DNA from: Nymphaea colorata
Lineage: Eukaryota; Streptophyta; Magnoliopsida; Nymphaeales; Nymphaeaceae
Reading direction: 5' to 3'
DNA: 64,000 nucleotides
Assembly: GCF_008831285.2 (NCBI RefSeq)
Contig: NC_045138.2
Span: 7,717,205 to 7,781,204 of the forward strand
The translations under genes were made by a program, and so were the position numbers. A model generated the notes under the pieces. It searched no databases. It saw nothing but the letters and a program-made list of their open reading frames with translations, and was not told where the DNA came from. This document shows, one piece after another, positions 1 through 11,639 of this stretch (position 1 is its first letter; each line of letters opens with the position of its first letter).

Positions 1-193
1 ATAATCAAGCTTGAAAATGCGCTATTCTGAGGGCTTCTTCCTGTTAATATGCCTTGCTTCAACTTTTTTGACATTGAGCTTGTTTCTGCAACTTGGGTAA
101 TGAGGTTGATGTCCTATGTTGGTATCTTTGCTCATAAGGGTCTTAAGAAAAGTTCATTTTGATGTTGAAGATGGACAAATATGAATTCTTCAG
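1..193 (+). other. Intron sequence of the upstream NPF gene
   Basis: The stretch has no coding frame that continues the transporter. It ends with a tract containing TTCTTCAG just before the exon at 194, so it reads as the 3' part of the intron before the third exon. Exons 1 and 2 (about 127 codons by comparison with the paralogue at 7517-10815) must lie left of the window. Confidence 0.8.
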
Positions 194-2518
194 GGATTGG
201 CCTGCTTGACTATATCAACAATACTCCCACCTGGTTCCAAGGGTCATAGTGGCAGATCAGCCTGGCTTCCTCTACCAGAGTTTCAAGTGGCTTTCTTCTT
301 CTTCTCTCTGTACTTGGCTGCTATAGGTGCAGGAGGACACAAACCTTGCACACAAGCATTTGGCGCAGACCAATTTGATGAGTCTAACCCACACGAGCAG
401 ATGCCTAAGAATTCTTTTTTCAACTGGTGGTATTTTGGACTTTGGTCTGGAAGTCTGGTCTCCATGGTCACTGTAAATTACATTCAAGAATATCTAGGTT
501 GGGGATATGGATATGGTATAACATGCTTGTCAATGGGATTGTCGCTGGCTGTTTTCTTAATTGGAACATTTACATATAGGTTTAAACTATCCCAAGAAGG
601 AAGTCCATTCACAAGCATTGTGCAAGTGCTTGTTGCAGCTGTTCGTAGATCGCAGTGGCCTATAGAAGAATCAGAACATGATCGTGGTTCTACTAGGCAG
701 TTCAGGTGAAAAGGATGGCCAAATTTTCTTGTTTTTTCTAGTCTGTGTGCTGTTTTCTTTGCTTCCACAAAATCATGATATTATTCTCACATTCTACGTT
801 ACTGCTTAAAGGCAGAAGCACTCTCTCCTGTCTATGATAGTTCTATCTACACTTTGACATGCAAAAAATGTGTAGTACAGAAAGGAGGATAACTGATATT
901 CCCTTCTATAGAGAGTGATGTTGCAGATAAATTGCTTACTGATGTTGCATTGTCAAATTTTGCATTAATGATTATTTGATTGGCACGTTCTTTTTTGGTT
1001 TGCATGAACAGAAAACAGCACATCAGATTTGTTTTTTTCATTTAAACCCCTTCTCATCCGTGAGGAAATCATTCTTGTGGTTAGATATACCATGCAGTTG
1101 CTATAGGATTTATAGTGTGAAAATGGTTTCATGTAAACCTTACACTAATTATCAGAAAGAATGAAAAAGGACAATGATTTTACAAGACCTCATACTATTA
1201 CTCCATCATAAATCTAACAAAAAGGGCAATGACGTTACTAGCACAGATTCTTTGTGACAGCAGATGACATGGTCTGTATTATAGTAACTGCTAAACTAAA
1301 AGTTGTGGAAAGTTTTCTAGTTTTGCACAGATATTTCTGAATTATTTTGGTTTGTGGGTGCATCCAGAGACACCTTTGGCACCATTTACATGAGCCCCTA
1401 TGAACCCCTTAGGGGCTGTTTGGGAACAGTAACAGCATGTTAGTGTTCCATGCATGTGCCCTAAAAGGTGGGGCAGACTCATAAAACACTTTTAAATATA
1501 TCCAATGAATCTAGCCAATTTTTGAGTTAAATGCATGGGACAGTAACATAATGTAGCAGCCCCTTAGAGAGCATGACATTCAGATATCATAAAGTATATC
1601 TTCTTACATTTCACTCTGTTGCTTAGTTTCTTGAACAGAGCTGCTATTCCGTTGAATCCAAATTGCTCCTTTCCATCCAAAAGGAACAACTGGACCGTAT
1701 GCTCTGTTGAACAAGTGGAAGAAGTGAAGGGTGTGTTGCGCCTCTTTCCTATATGGGCCTCGTGCTTAATGTATGCAGTTTTCTTTTCTCAGTCCTCAAC
1801 TTTCTTCACAAAACAAGGTTGTACCATGGACAGAAAAATCAGTTCAAGTTTGCTAGTCCCACCAGCATCTCTGCAATGCTTCATTGGAATTTCTGTGGTT
1901 CTTTTCATCCCAATCTATGACCAAGTCCTTGTTCCGATTGCTAGGAGTTTCACTGGGGTTCCTTCTGGCATTACACTGCTGCAAAGGATAGGAACTGGTA
2001 TGTTCTTTTCAATATTGTCGATGGTAGTGGCAGCTCTAGTAGAGCTGAAGAGACTTAATGTGGCAAAAGATTCTGGTTTAGTAGACTTTCCTGCAGTAAC
2101 ATTACCAATAAGCATATGGTGGCTTCTCCCTCAGTATATATTGTTTGGAGTTTCTGAGGCCTTCACAATGGTCGGATTGCAAGAGTTCTTCTATGATCAG
2201 ATGCCCAACACTTTGCGGAGTATGGGAATTGCAATATATCTTAGCATTTTTGGAGTGGGAAGCTTTTTGAGTGGTTTTCTTATTTCTCTGATAGAAAAGC
2301 TCAGCAGTGCAACAAGTGGAGGCAGTTGGTTCCCCACCAATCTAAATAAAGCCCATCTTGATTACTTCTATTGGCTTTTGGCTGGACTCAGCATTCTTGG
2401 GTTGTGCGTGTATGTTTACTTTGCACAATCTTATATTTACAGGAATAAATATCCTTCTTCTAAGGATGGGTACCAGAATCAGAGGGCTCATTTCTGTACA
2501 AATGATGTGAACAAATAA
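194..2518 (+). CDS. NPF5-type (NRT1/PTR family) transporter, 5'-partial, last two exons
   Basis: Proton-coupled membrane transporter of the NRT1/PTR (NPF) family; known substrates in the family are nitrate, peptides, hormones and other solutes, and several NPF5 members act at the tonoplast. Exons are 194-705 and 1627-2518, joined in phase 2 (donor at 706, acceptor TTAG at 1624-1626). The visible 467 amino acids include GGHKPC and FGADQFDE (about 330-385), FFNWWYF (about 418-440), TFFTKQG, a GITLLQRIGTGM loop and the LLPQYILFGVSEAF and LQEFFYDQMP segments typical of PTR2 proteins. The final exon is 892 nt, exactly the length in the paralogue. The N-terminal helices and the ExxER motif are outside the window. 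No stop or frameshift is seen, so the gene looks intact. Assignment to clade 5 is by recall of Arabidopsis NPF5.10-like sequences; the substrate is unknown. Confidence 0.93.
1410..1566. mobile_element. V-family short inverted-repeat element inside the NPF intron (copy V1)
   Basis: The left end reads TTAGGGGCTGTTTGGG followed by AACAGTAACA. The right end, read on the other strand, gives CTAAGGGGCTGCTACAT and then a TTACTGTCCCATGCAT stretch. The ends are therefore inverted repeats with mirrored subterminal sequence, about 157 bp in all. Related copies occur at 18637-18809 and 29392-29555. No clear target duplication is visible. It lies in the intron 706-1626. Confidence 0.7.
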
Positions 2519-3519
2519 GCAGAAACAAGGTGTTTCTAGATGCAGCAAATGATTAAACATTTCATGCTGCAAGAGGTTGCTTGTCAAATCCAAACCATCG
2601 AGGCAAATTATGTGATTCTGTTGAATTCAAATGTTTACTGATAGTAACTATATTTCACTACTTCTACCTAATATTATACAGGACGGGAAGTCATTACCTT
2701 GATGGTCACAAGCTGTCACAGAGGTGCAGGTTGTGAATATGGATGCAGGTGCTGCAGCTTTCAGACAAACTTGGGTGTAGGCCCGGTGAGGGTAATATTA
2801 CGCGGGAACTGAAATATACAATCAATATACATTTCAATTCACCGTAATCGGTATATGTAAACTTAGACTAAGTAGGTTTTTATGTACAAGGCTTTATGGT
2901 AAAAAATCAGCAAGTTATGTTAAGACAAGACCAATTTATCAACAAGATGTACTTTGTAAATGGCATGAATTTCGACCATTTTGAAAAATATTAGGCTAAT
3001 AGATTGTTTGTTGAAAATGAAGATGATGACTGCTTCTTGAAACCGGTGACCTGAACTTGGTTAGCAGGCATGATTGGAGTAAAATTCGATATGTCTGCAC
3101 CTCAAAGTATGAGTAATAAATAACATGTATATTTCTTTTTTCTTTTTGTAAATTATTGTGCATAGTCATTATCCAGTATAATTCTCTTCTTTAGCATTAC
3201 AATAAACTGTCAAAATTCCAATTACTATCATTTTTCATGTTTTATTTTTCAATTTTAAGACTTTAAGTACAATTGACTTAGAAATCATTTAGAAAAGTAA
3301 ACACTATTCCTCAGTCTCATTAATATTGTGAATATAGTCTCTTGCATTGATAGTGTGGTTTATGTTTTTTTTTTTTGGTCAATTGTTTGATCAACATGCA
3401 GGTATAGAGCATATATTGTGCTGTGATAATTTTGTGACTTTAAAGATGCTTCTTAGACAAGGATGTGAGGAAGAGGATTGCTCAGCCACTGATAGAACCA
3501 ACTAATCACATGTTGACAT

Positions 3520-3522
<3 letters not shown>
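2519..3522. other. 3' flank of the first NPF gene
   Basis: AT-rich non-coding DNA. An AATAAA at 3115-3120 could be a distant polyadenylation signal, which would imply a 600-nt 3' UTR, but nearer non-canonical signals are equally possible. Nothing else is recognisable. Confidence 0.5.

Positions 3523-3557
<35 letters not shown>
3523..3557. repeat. (TA)n microsatellite
   Basis: About 17 uninterrupted TA dinucleotides. It is flanked by a 15-bp direct repeat ACTAATCACATGTTG at 3501-3515 and 3602-3616. Confidence 0.97.
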
Positions 3558-3559
<2 letters not shown>

Positions 3560-4129
3560 TAACATGAGTACGGGCACGGAGATATGAGTATGGACATGAC
3601 AACTAATCACATGTTGTTGTAGGATAAATTTTCACTCGACAGTCATTGTGACGGTAGGTGATCACATGTATCACGGATGCATGGAAACGAAGAAAGTGTA
3701 AACTGAAAAATATATATTACTATTGTGAAAACTAATTGAATGATGACAGTAAAGAAGGTGGAACTTCACACTTCACAGTTGATGAATTGTTGGAGAACGT
3801 CACGAATTATTGGAACTCTAATGAGAAAAGTAATTCACCAACTCTTGTAATATAATATCGATCATAAAGCACAATTAACATTTAGTTGTAGTATTACAGT
3901 GCAAAAGTAGAATAGTTCCTCTACTGCCTATTCACTTGTTGAACATGCAGATGTTCTAATAGTGCTTTCCTAGTAAAAAGAATGAATTTGATCACATTTA
4001 TGTGGTAAAATTTCACAAACAAATTCACCAAAACGAACAAAGGATTAGAGAACTCAGATCGCATGTGTCTTTTTGGCATACTTTCATGCGGCCTTTTTCA
4101 GTGGTGGAGCCAGAAATTCAAGTATGTGT

Positions 4130-4490
4130 AATGAGGGGTAAAAAAAGTCATCTTCAGTATGTATATATTTGAGATCTAGACATGTCATACCATATGTGGC
4201 TCCCCAACTGGCTTCTCTTGAACTTTTGTTACAAGGAATAACAACCTTCAATTATGAAGGGTAAAAAAGTCATTTTAATATTTTATATTTAAGCTTTTGA
4301 GTCCTCTGCCCCTCATCTCTCACATGTGGTTCCCCAACTGGCTTCTTTATAACTTTTGATAAAGGAATAGCAAACCTTCAATCATGAGGGGTAAAAAAGT
4401 AATTTTATAATATGTAATATTTAAGATATAGACAAACCAGAGGAGTCCTATGCCCTCACATGTGGCTACAGCAACTTTTATTATAACATT
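4130..4490. repeat. Three tandem diverged units of about 120-130 bp
   Basis: Units begin near 4130, 4250 and 4380, each with an ATGARGGGTAAAAAAGT-like start. The first two continue through CACATGTGGTTCCCCAACTGG-like text (ATGTGGCTCCCCAACTGG in the first) and a GGAATARCAACCTTC-like end; the third is shortened. The sequence just upstream (4100-4115, GTGGTGGAGCCAGAAA) resembles the ends of the X/Y repeat families, so the array may derive from one such element. Confidence 0.8.
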
Positions 4491-6471
4491 GAAGAGGTTG
4501 GTCTAATAGGGGCTTTTAGGCAGTCAGTTTTTGTTTTTAGGCAGTCAGTTTTTGTTTGAACTCTCCTTGCATCAACCCTCAACTCTTTGTACTACAAAAA
4601 AAAAAAAAAAAACAAAAAGAAAAAAGAAAGAGGAGAGGGAGAGAGCCGTGCGGGCATTGATATGTAAGTTGAATTGTACTGATGGCATCACTTTGAGACA
4701 ACAAAAACTGCTTTGGACCTGAGGGAAAAGGAGAGAAGCTTCAGTTTTTATTCAGACAGTAGACAGTGGGAATAGCCTCTCACTCACCCAAAATAAGAAT
4801 CTTCATTATATAAATTTCTTGCTTGGGATACAAGAGGACAATGTACTTTAGACATCATAAGCTTTTAGGTTGACAGTGAAGACGATGATGCAGTCAAGAG
4901 TTGGAGTTAGACCAATTACATGGTCAGATTGACATGCAAAATCCAGACTGATTTTCTGATTAAAATCTGCAATCTTTAGATTAATAAGAACACTTTAAGG
5001 CCTTACTGGATTAACCTACATACACAAACATGGTGATTCTTTTTCTTGATTGGCACGACTGAACCGGGTCCGAACTTGATAGCCGTGATGGACCAACATA
5101 AAATCAGATGCAAAACCAGTCGGATTTATCCGAATTTCGATCCGATGACGATATCTGATGTAACTCATATCCATCTTTATCCAAGAAAAGGAAAAATTTG
5201 TGTGCTGGGGCAAGTTGTTCAGCCAATTGAAAGTGTATACTGTGAGTCACATATGATCCCCAAAAAAAAAATCTCAATGGGACCCAATAGCCTTGGGGCC
5301 CTTATGCAATCAGACACAGACAAGATCCAATAATACTATTAGGACATGAATGCACTACGCTATACAGCAGGTTCACAGTAAATGATTGATTGCAGGGGCA
5401 ACTCATCTTCGACAAGTTTCACCTGGATAACTTGTCACCCATTTGAGGGGGAAATAGTCCTCCCTTGTACAGATTTTTTTTTTTTAAAAAAAAAGAAAAA
5501 ACTCTAATGTTAATTAAAATAATCGATAGATCGCCTGCCCCAAGCCAAAGACATTCGAAGGGGAACATTATGCTGAGAAGGGCAGTATTAATATGTACAA
5601 TTTTAATTGAAGGATGTCTGAATATACAAATAGATGCATACGTATGTGAGCTTTTAAAATATTAGGGGTGCATGTGCCATCCCTCCCTTGCATATGGGCT
5701 CCATTCTGTACTGCTTTCTTGGTGGCTAAAGCTCCAGCTGAAAAATTTACAACTGTTTCGAATGTAGGATGGGCCTAGAGTTTGTGTAATTTGGTTTCTC
5801 TAATTATCTTAATATTTAATTTTGCAGATTTTTTTTTGCTTCAGTTTGTTTCAGGTAATTATGATTAAGTTTTTTTATAATTTAATGTGAACAAGCAATT
5901 ACAATAGAAAGCCAAGTTCTGATTTTACCATGAAAACGATACTGTTTATGTAAAACTAGTTTTTTTTAATTTAACCTCAAGCACAGCTCATTTTTTTCTT
6001 TGTATTGGTTGTTGCACTCTTAAAGTTTATTTTTCGAAATTTTCTTTTTGGATTACTTCTTAGGTATTCATTAACTTAAAAAAGAAAAGAAATAAAAACT
6101 TAAAACAATAAAAATGTAATTTGGCGATAGCAAATAATGTTAACCTGTTTCTTCCTGGGTAAACAAAAATTATTCTAGATTTTTTACAGGCTTTAGAAAA
6201 AATTATTTTTTATTAAAAAATAGCGCTAAGTGGTTTCTTTTCTAATATAAAAAAATTGTCACAAAAATAAATATGTGGTGTATTCATACTCTTGGATAGC
6301 ATTTCCTGTTCTAAGATCCCTTTTATACGGCACTCACGGTCTAAACACACACCCTATTTTACCACCATGATTTGAGATCTTTGGTTTATGAACAAAAACT
6401 CATATTTATGGATCAGACTTAAAATGTGTGGATTTAACTTTTTTAATGATCAAACCTCATATTTTTATCCG
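4491..6471. other. Intergenic DNA without recognisable genes
   Basis: AT-rich spacer with poly(A) and poly(T) runs (4595-4612, 5475-5500). A 95-codon open frame at 5046-5333 has no recognisable domain and no supporting context. I see no RNA gene or complete transposon here. Confidence 0.6.
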
Positions 6472-6680
6472 GAGGGGTGGTAGTGTAGTGGTTCGGCTCC
6501 TTTAAAGGCTTAAGTTTGAGTATTGAAGTGACCACTGTCACGTTTTACGTTTTAGTGTGCTCTATTTTAAACCGTAAAAAATCTCGAAACATGCTTTGTG
6601 AAAATCCATCAGAGCAGACCAATGGTCTCTTTTTTAAGAGCGGTGGAATGAACAACTCACCATTAAAAAAAAAAAAAAAA
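6472..6680 (+). mobile_element. tRNA-derived SINE-like element
   Basis: An internal pol III promoter is visible. Box A is TAGTGTAGTGG at 6481-6491, a full match to the TRGYNNARNNG consensus. A degenerate box B, AGTTTGAGTAT, lies at 6512-6522, about 30 nt downstream as in tRNA genes. The element runs some 200 bp and ends in an A tract of about 17 nt at 6664-6680. The flanks (6418-6460 and 6699-6745) are themselves diverged copies of one sequence containing GGATTTAAC and TAATGATCA. No exact target duplication is obvious, so boundaries are approximate. Confidence 0.6.
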
Positions 6681-7516
6681 TCGATGGAAAAGATGTAACC
6701 TAAAATTCATGGATTTAACATTTCTAATGATCAGATTTGAGATTTCTAATAATTTCAAATCAATTAACATCCCAATAATATAATTAAGACCTCAATTCCG
6801 ACGCTATCAAACACCTACTTATTTGTCTAATAAAATAAAATGATCGACTTTTTAGACCTTACCTAACAAAAGCTTTATTGACCAAAAATAGCATGATGAA
6901 GACAACGCTTCAAGAAACCAAGAGATCACTGTGTCAAGGTCATAACCGCACATGATTGGACTCTTGCCTGCGTCATTTTCAGTAGTTTTGACATCCTCCT
7001 AACTTTCGTATAATTTCAGGAAAAGCTCAACGTTTTCTACATTTTCAATTTGAACATAGGTTTTGATCACAACAAGAAAAGCTCAAATAGCAAGTCATAA
7101 AGTAACGTTTTTCACTTTAAAGTGCCACAAGGACTAAGGTGATGACTCTTTTAAAGCAAATGAGACATAAGACAATAAGTTGGAAGCTCTAGATCAAATC
7201 TAAATCTTGTTATTTATTCAAAACGAACCAAAAAAACAAAGGCATTGCCGCCAATTTTACGAAATTATCTTGGAATTGAAACACTGAAACTGAAACGCTC
7301 CCAATTTCGGATTAGTGCGATTTTGTGGTTTCTATGTAGAAAATTTTCTTCCCGAATATTTTGCTGGAGACAATGGGCTGGAATACTGCTGCCGCCATTG
7401 CCGGCTGTCTTTCTCCGAGTGGCCAACCACATTCAGGGTGAGAGTAACGTGCTTTGAGAAAACAAGAGCGCAACAGCGTTTCGCATTGCAGCGACCATTG
7501 AGGAGGAGGACGTCTA
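6681..7516 (+). promoter_or_regulatory. Upstream region of the second NPF gene
   Basis: AT-rich sequence up to about 7200, then GC richer DNA leading to the ATG at 7517. TTATTTATTC near 7210 is a weak TATA-like candidate. Several short upstream ATG frames (7245, 7315) are present; I cannot say whether they are in the transcript. Confidence 0.4.
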
Positions 7517-10500
7517 ATGGCAATCCCTGCAACCTCATCTCCTCTTCTTGGTGGTGGTGGTGGTGAGGAGGGTGGTGGCGACTACTACGTAGAGGGTGCC
7601 GTTGATTTCAGAGGTCACCGGTCTGTCCGATCGAGATCCGGCAAGTGGAGATCCTCTTTGTTCATAATCGGTAAGAAGCACAAAGAATCCTCTCTCATAT
7701 TAATGCACATTAGAAATCTAAGAGAGCTCGATTTCTTTGAGCAAACTGATTTGTCTTGATTTCCAAATTTAAGTGATTAGTGCTGGGTACTCTTTTTTTA
7801 GCCAATCAATCTCAATCGAAGTTTGAGCGAATCAAATGCCCTGTGAAGGTTCTCTCTAGTCTTACGAAATTATGTGGGTTGTTCTTCTTTGCCCTGTGAA
7901 AAAAAGGAGACAAGAATGACAGACGAAAGGAGGGGAGATCTTTGACTGAACCTCACTGCCAATAATGGAAAATAGTGGGATTTTAGGTGCACCAACTTGC
8001 CAAAATATCTAGATAAGTTGGGATATCGATATTATGCTCCACAATGCAATATCTCGAACTTATTATACCGGTTTTTCTGGATAAGTTGGCGTGTTCAGAA
8101 GATTCACTAACGAGGCTTGTCTTTTTCTGATGTTGGGGATTTTGGCATCTTGCTGATCGATTGGTTGAGCGGCGGAAGGCGTTGAGATGTCGGAGAGGTT
8201 TGCTTACTATGGGATCTCCTCAAACCTCATCACATACCTCACCGGAACGCTGCACCTGTCGAACGCGTCGGCAGCAGAGAATGCCAACCTGTGGGCAGGG
8301 GTCGGATGGATGCTCCCTCTGCTTGGAGCGTTTGTGGCGGATGCCTGGCTGGGAAGATACAGAACCATCATCTTCTCTTCCCTCATCTACGTTCTTGTAA
8401 GGAAAACATGACCACCTCTCTCCCTCTGTCTGTCTCTCTCTTAGTTATGAAAAGAGACTCCATTTTATTTCAGTTTGGGATACTAATCTGCAAGCAAAAC
8501 CTGCATCTGATGATCACTAATATAATCCCGCTTTCATTACCAAAACAGAGAGCAATCGGAGTTAATTTTCTGATTAAACGTTTAGTCCGACCAATTGATA
8601 TCTCCGGCAGGGGCTGTGTCAAGAACAAATATGTTTGTGACAGCATGATCTACTTGTTTATGTATCTAAAGCCTGTTTCTAATATTTCAGTTAGACTGAG
8701 ACTGTTATTCAATTCAGGGTTTGGTTTTCTTAACTCTATCAGCAGTACTTCCTTTTGGCTGCAATAGTGCCAGTTCTTCTTGTTCTCCGTCCAAGTTTAA
8801 AGTGGCGTTCTTTTTCTTCTCGCTCTACTTAGTTGCCATAGGCCAAGGAGGCCACAAACCATGTGTCCAAGCATTTGGTGCAGATCAGTTTGATGAGACC
8901 AATCCGGCAGAGCACAAGGCCAAGAGTTCGTTTTTCAATTGGTGGTATTTTGCGTTATGTTTTGCGAACACAGTTTCCATAATGGTACTAACTTACATCC
9001 AAGAAGACAAGGGGTGGGGGCTTGGTTATGGCATCCCATGTGTGTTAATGGCACTGGGTCTCATAGTTTTCTTGGTTGGAACCTTTACTTACCGTTTCAG
9101 TCTGGCTCAAGAAGAGAGTCCCTTCACAGGAATCCTGCAAGTATTTGTTGCCGCCATCCGCAAGTCACGATGGTCTGTAGAAGATTTTGATCATTCCTCT
9201 GGCCTTAGTGGGCAATTCAGGTAAAAGTTGTTTCAAACTTTTCTGTATACTGCACTTTCCAAGAAAAGCAGGTCTCATAAACACTGTTGGTTAAGGGCAT
9301 ACAAAGCTATAAGTGGACGCTGATTCCTTCTTGAATCATAAAGCCTGCACAATTTTATTGAACTTTCAATTTTGAAGCCTGCAGAATTGTTTTGGACCAT
9401 GCGGACATGTTTTGTTTTTAAGAGTATACACACCATTGGTTGAGTTGATTAATTTCATGCTCCTTTTTAAGGTTAGTGCCTCGTTTGGTTAAATGTGTCG
9501 CCATGTTCTACTCTCTTCAGCGTGAAGCTTCCTTTGTTCATTGCTTTCAACTTTCAAACAAGATTTTGTATTTTTCTCTCGAAAATTTGCAGAAAGAATG
9601 CACTTCTTAGAAATAGAGGCATTGTAATGGCTACTGAAACCAAGTGGCGACATTTTAAAAGGAAAAAATTCATCTTTGAGGCGTAGGCATTTGTTATCCT
9701 TTTGTTTCAGCATCACTGAGGACATTCCTTCATAATATGTAGACATGCAATCTGAATGAAATTTCTGAATTAGACTTGAAATCCATATATATATTGTATC
9801 CAATACTTTGAAATCCAGGAACACCAAGAAAAGTTTTTTAATTACGGAGAACATCTTCTTGATTAAACGTTTGTTACATGATTACAGTTATGCCAGATCT
9901 TTATTCTTTCCCCTTTTGTGTAGGTTCCTAAACAAAGCTGCTATACCACTGAAATCTGATTGCTTCGCGCCACGGAAGAGAAGCAGTTGGTTAGTATGCT
10001 CTGTTGCACAAGTGGAAGAGGTGAAAGGAGTTTTACACTTGATCCCCATATGGGCTACATGTCTGATGTACGGAGTTGTGTATGCTCAGGCTTCAACTTT
10101 CTTCACAAAGCAAGCTAGCACCATGGACAGAACTATCGGCTCAAGTTTTGTTTTTCCGGCAGCAGCTCTGCAGAGCTTCATTGGTGTCAGTATATTACTG
10201 TTCATTCCAATCTATGAAGGAATCCTGGTTCCCATTGCTAGGCATTTTACAGGGATTTCTTCTGGCATTACTGTGCTTCAGAGGTTAGGAACTGGGATGT
10301 TCTTGTCAGTGTTGTGTATGGTGGTGGCAGCTGTGGTGGAGCGGATGCGACTTGAGATTGCAAGAGAAGCAGGCCTAATAGATCTACCTGAAGCGACAGT
10401 GCCCATGAAGATATGGTGGCTACTGCCTCAGTATCTCTTATGTGGACTGGCTGATGTGTTTACAATTGTGGGATTGCAAGAGTTCTTCTATGATGAGATG

Positions 10501-10815
10501 CCAGAAGCATTGAAAAGCATGGGGATTGCTCTCTATCTTAGCACACTGGGGGTGGGATACTTCTTAAGTAGTTTTCTGATCTCCCTTATAGAGAAACTGA
10601 GCAGTGCTACTGGTGGAACAAGTTGGTTCTCCAACAATCTTAACAAAGCTCACCTAGATTACTTCTATTGGCTTTTGGCCGGTCTTAGTATTCTTGAATT
10701 GTGTTTGTTCATGTTCTTTTCTCGATCTTATGTTTATAGCTGCAGACAACATAGTTACAAGGTTGATTCCCAGCATGGGAGTATGGGTTCCAGTACAGCT
10801 ACCTCGAATATATGA
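7517..10815 (+). CDS. NPF5-type (NRT1/PTR family) transporter, complete, four exons
   Basis: Twelve-helix proton-coupled transporter of the NRT1/PTR family, paralogue of the gene at 194-2518 in the same orientation. Exons: 7517-7670, 8170-8396, 8718-9220, 9924-10815; total 1776 nt, 591 amino acids, normal for NPF. The start ATG is followed by an acidic, glycine-rich cytosolic N terminus. The proton-coupling ExxER motif is EMSER at residues 57-61, reached by splicing to 8170. GAFVADAWLG (104-113) and the following residues match the PTR2 signature across the exon 2/3 junction. GGHKPC is at 171-176, FGADQFD at 180-186, then FFNWWYF. All joins keep frame and use GT-AG. The acceptor at 8168-8169 has a poor pyrimidine tract but is the only one that joins the frames. 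Substrate is not predictable; NPF5 relatives include tonoplast nitrate transporters. The clade call is by recall of family sequences. Confidence 0.95.
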
Positions 10816-10925
10816 CCTGTAATGTTAGGCTTGGTGATGTCTTGATGCTATGGTTTGATGATTCTTATTAGGACCAAACAAGTAGCAGAAATCATTCAAT
10901 TGTCATTAGAAATACAAAAGAAAGC

Positions 10926-11101
10926 TGTACCATTTTTGTGAAGTAAGAATCTCTCTCTCTCTCTTTACTATTAAATTTTATCTACCACTGTACCATTATT
11001 GTACCATTATTGTGAAGTAAGAATCTCTCTTTTTCTTGTCTCCAAATTTTACTATATATTTCCATTTTATCGGCCCTCTTTACTATTAAAATTAAATTTT
11101 A
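10926..11101 (+). repeat. Imperfect tandem duplication in the 3' flank of the second NPF gene
   Basis: The text TGTACCATTTTTGTGAAG...AAGAATCTCTCT followed by TTTACTATTAAA occurs at 10926-10980 and again, expanded, at 10989-11101. The second copy also contains an internal doubling of GTACCATTATT. Part of the second copy (11005-11023) reappears exactly at 12877-12895. Confidence 0.75.
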
Positions 11102-11179
11102 TGTAGGAAGAGTGAGATGAGACCGTCCTTCCGCATATTTCATCTTACAATCGTTGCTTCTCTGCACTGGCAGAAACGT

Positions 11180-11185
11180 CATGCA
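11180..11185 (+). promoter_or_regulatory. RY core (CATGCA)
   Basis: CATGCA lies 212 nt upstream of the SMP1-like start. RY cores are bound by B3 factors of the ABI3/FUS3/LEC2 group in seed promoters. A six-base match alone is weak; the neighbouring ABRE and CE3-like sites and the nature of the gene make it more plausible. Confidence 0.45.
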
Positions 11186-11252
11186 CAATATACACAGAAC
11201 AATTATACACAGACACCTGCAACCCCTGTTCAAGATCGTGTCTTATTCTTTT

Positions 11253-11280
11253 ACACGTAGAGCCAAAGAGTTACACGCGT
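11253..11280 (+). promoter_or_regulatory. ABRE-like plus CE3-like pair
   Basis: ACACGTA at 11253-11259 contains the ACGTG core on the other strand. ACACGCGT at 11273-11280 is the reverse complement of ACGCGTGT, the core of coupling element 3. The two are about 20 bp apart, two helical turns, and 117-144 nt upstream of the ATG. Such pairs are known from ABA-responsive seed genes; function here is inferred. Confidence 0.45.
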
Positions 11281-11396
11281 TGGAGAGCTACACCTTGTTC
11301 CAGAAACGTCAGCTCCTCCACCTCCCGGTTTATTGCATTTAACGGACTCCTGGGAAGGGTATCTCTGAACCCAAAAAAAGAGGGAGAGTGAGAGAG

Positions 11397-11639
11397 ATGG
11401 CAAAGAGCAAGGAGGATTGGAAGTACGCGGCAGCTCAAGCCAAGGTCTCTGAGGACGAAGGCCTTCGCACAGGCTATGTGGCAGGGACGCCATTGGAGGC
11501 CGGTAAGATCGCCGACTCGGAGCCCGTCAATCTCTTCCCGACGGCCTCCCCTCAGAAGCCTGAGCAGGACCGAAGCCAGCAGCTCCACCAGCCGGGCCCT
11601 CACCATGAACAGCAACAGCACCCTTCCCAAACTTCTTAG
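11397..11639 (+). CDS. SMP1: Small hydrophilic seed-maturation protein (SMP1/PM28-like)
   Basis: An 80-residue hydrophilic protein. The N-terminal half (MAKSKEDWKYAAAQAK, then SEDEGLR, GTPLEAGKIADSEPVNLF) matches, from memory, the conserved block of Arabidopsis SMP1 and soybean PM28, small late-embryogenesis-type proteins of maturing seeds. The C terminus is rich in Q, H and P and lacks any fold signal. I chose the ATG at 11397 because the MAKSK start is the conserved one and the preceding codons are in a GA-rich leader. Coding GC is higher than in surrounding DNA. It is a single exon on the same strand as the NPF genes, 580 nt after the second one. No transmembrane segment or signal peptide is visible. 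The role (protection of macromolecules in dry seeds) is family knowledge, not shown by sequence. Confidence 0.82.
   Translation: MAKSKEDWKYAAAQAKVSEDEGLRTGYVAGTPLEAGKIADSEPVNLFPTASPQKPEQDRSQQLHQPGPHHEQQQHPSQTS

Noticed and set aside
5046-5333. 95-codon frame
   Set aside because: No similarity to a known family; no conserved start or splice context.
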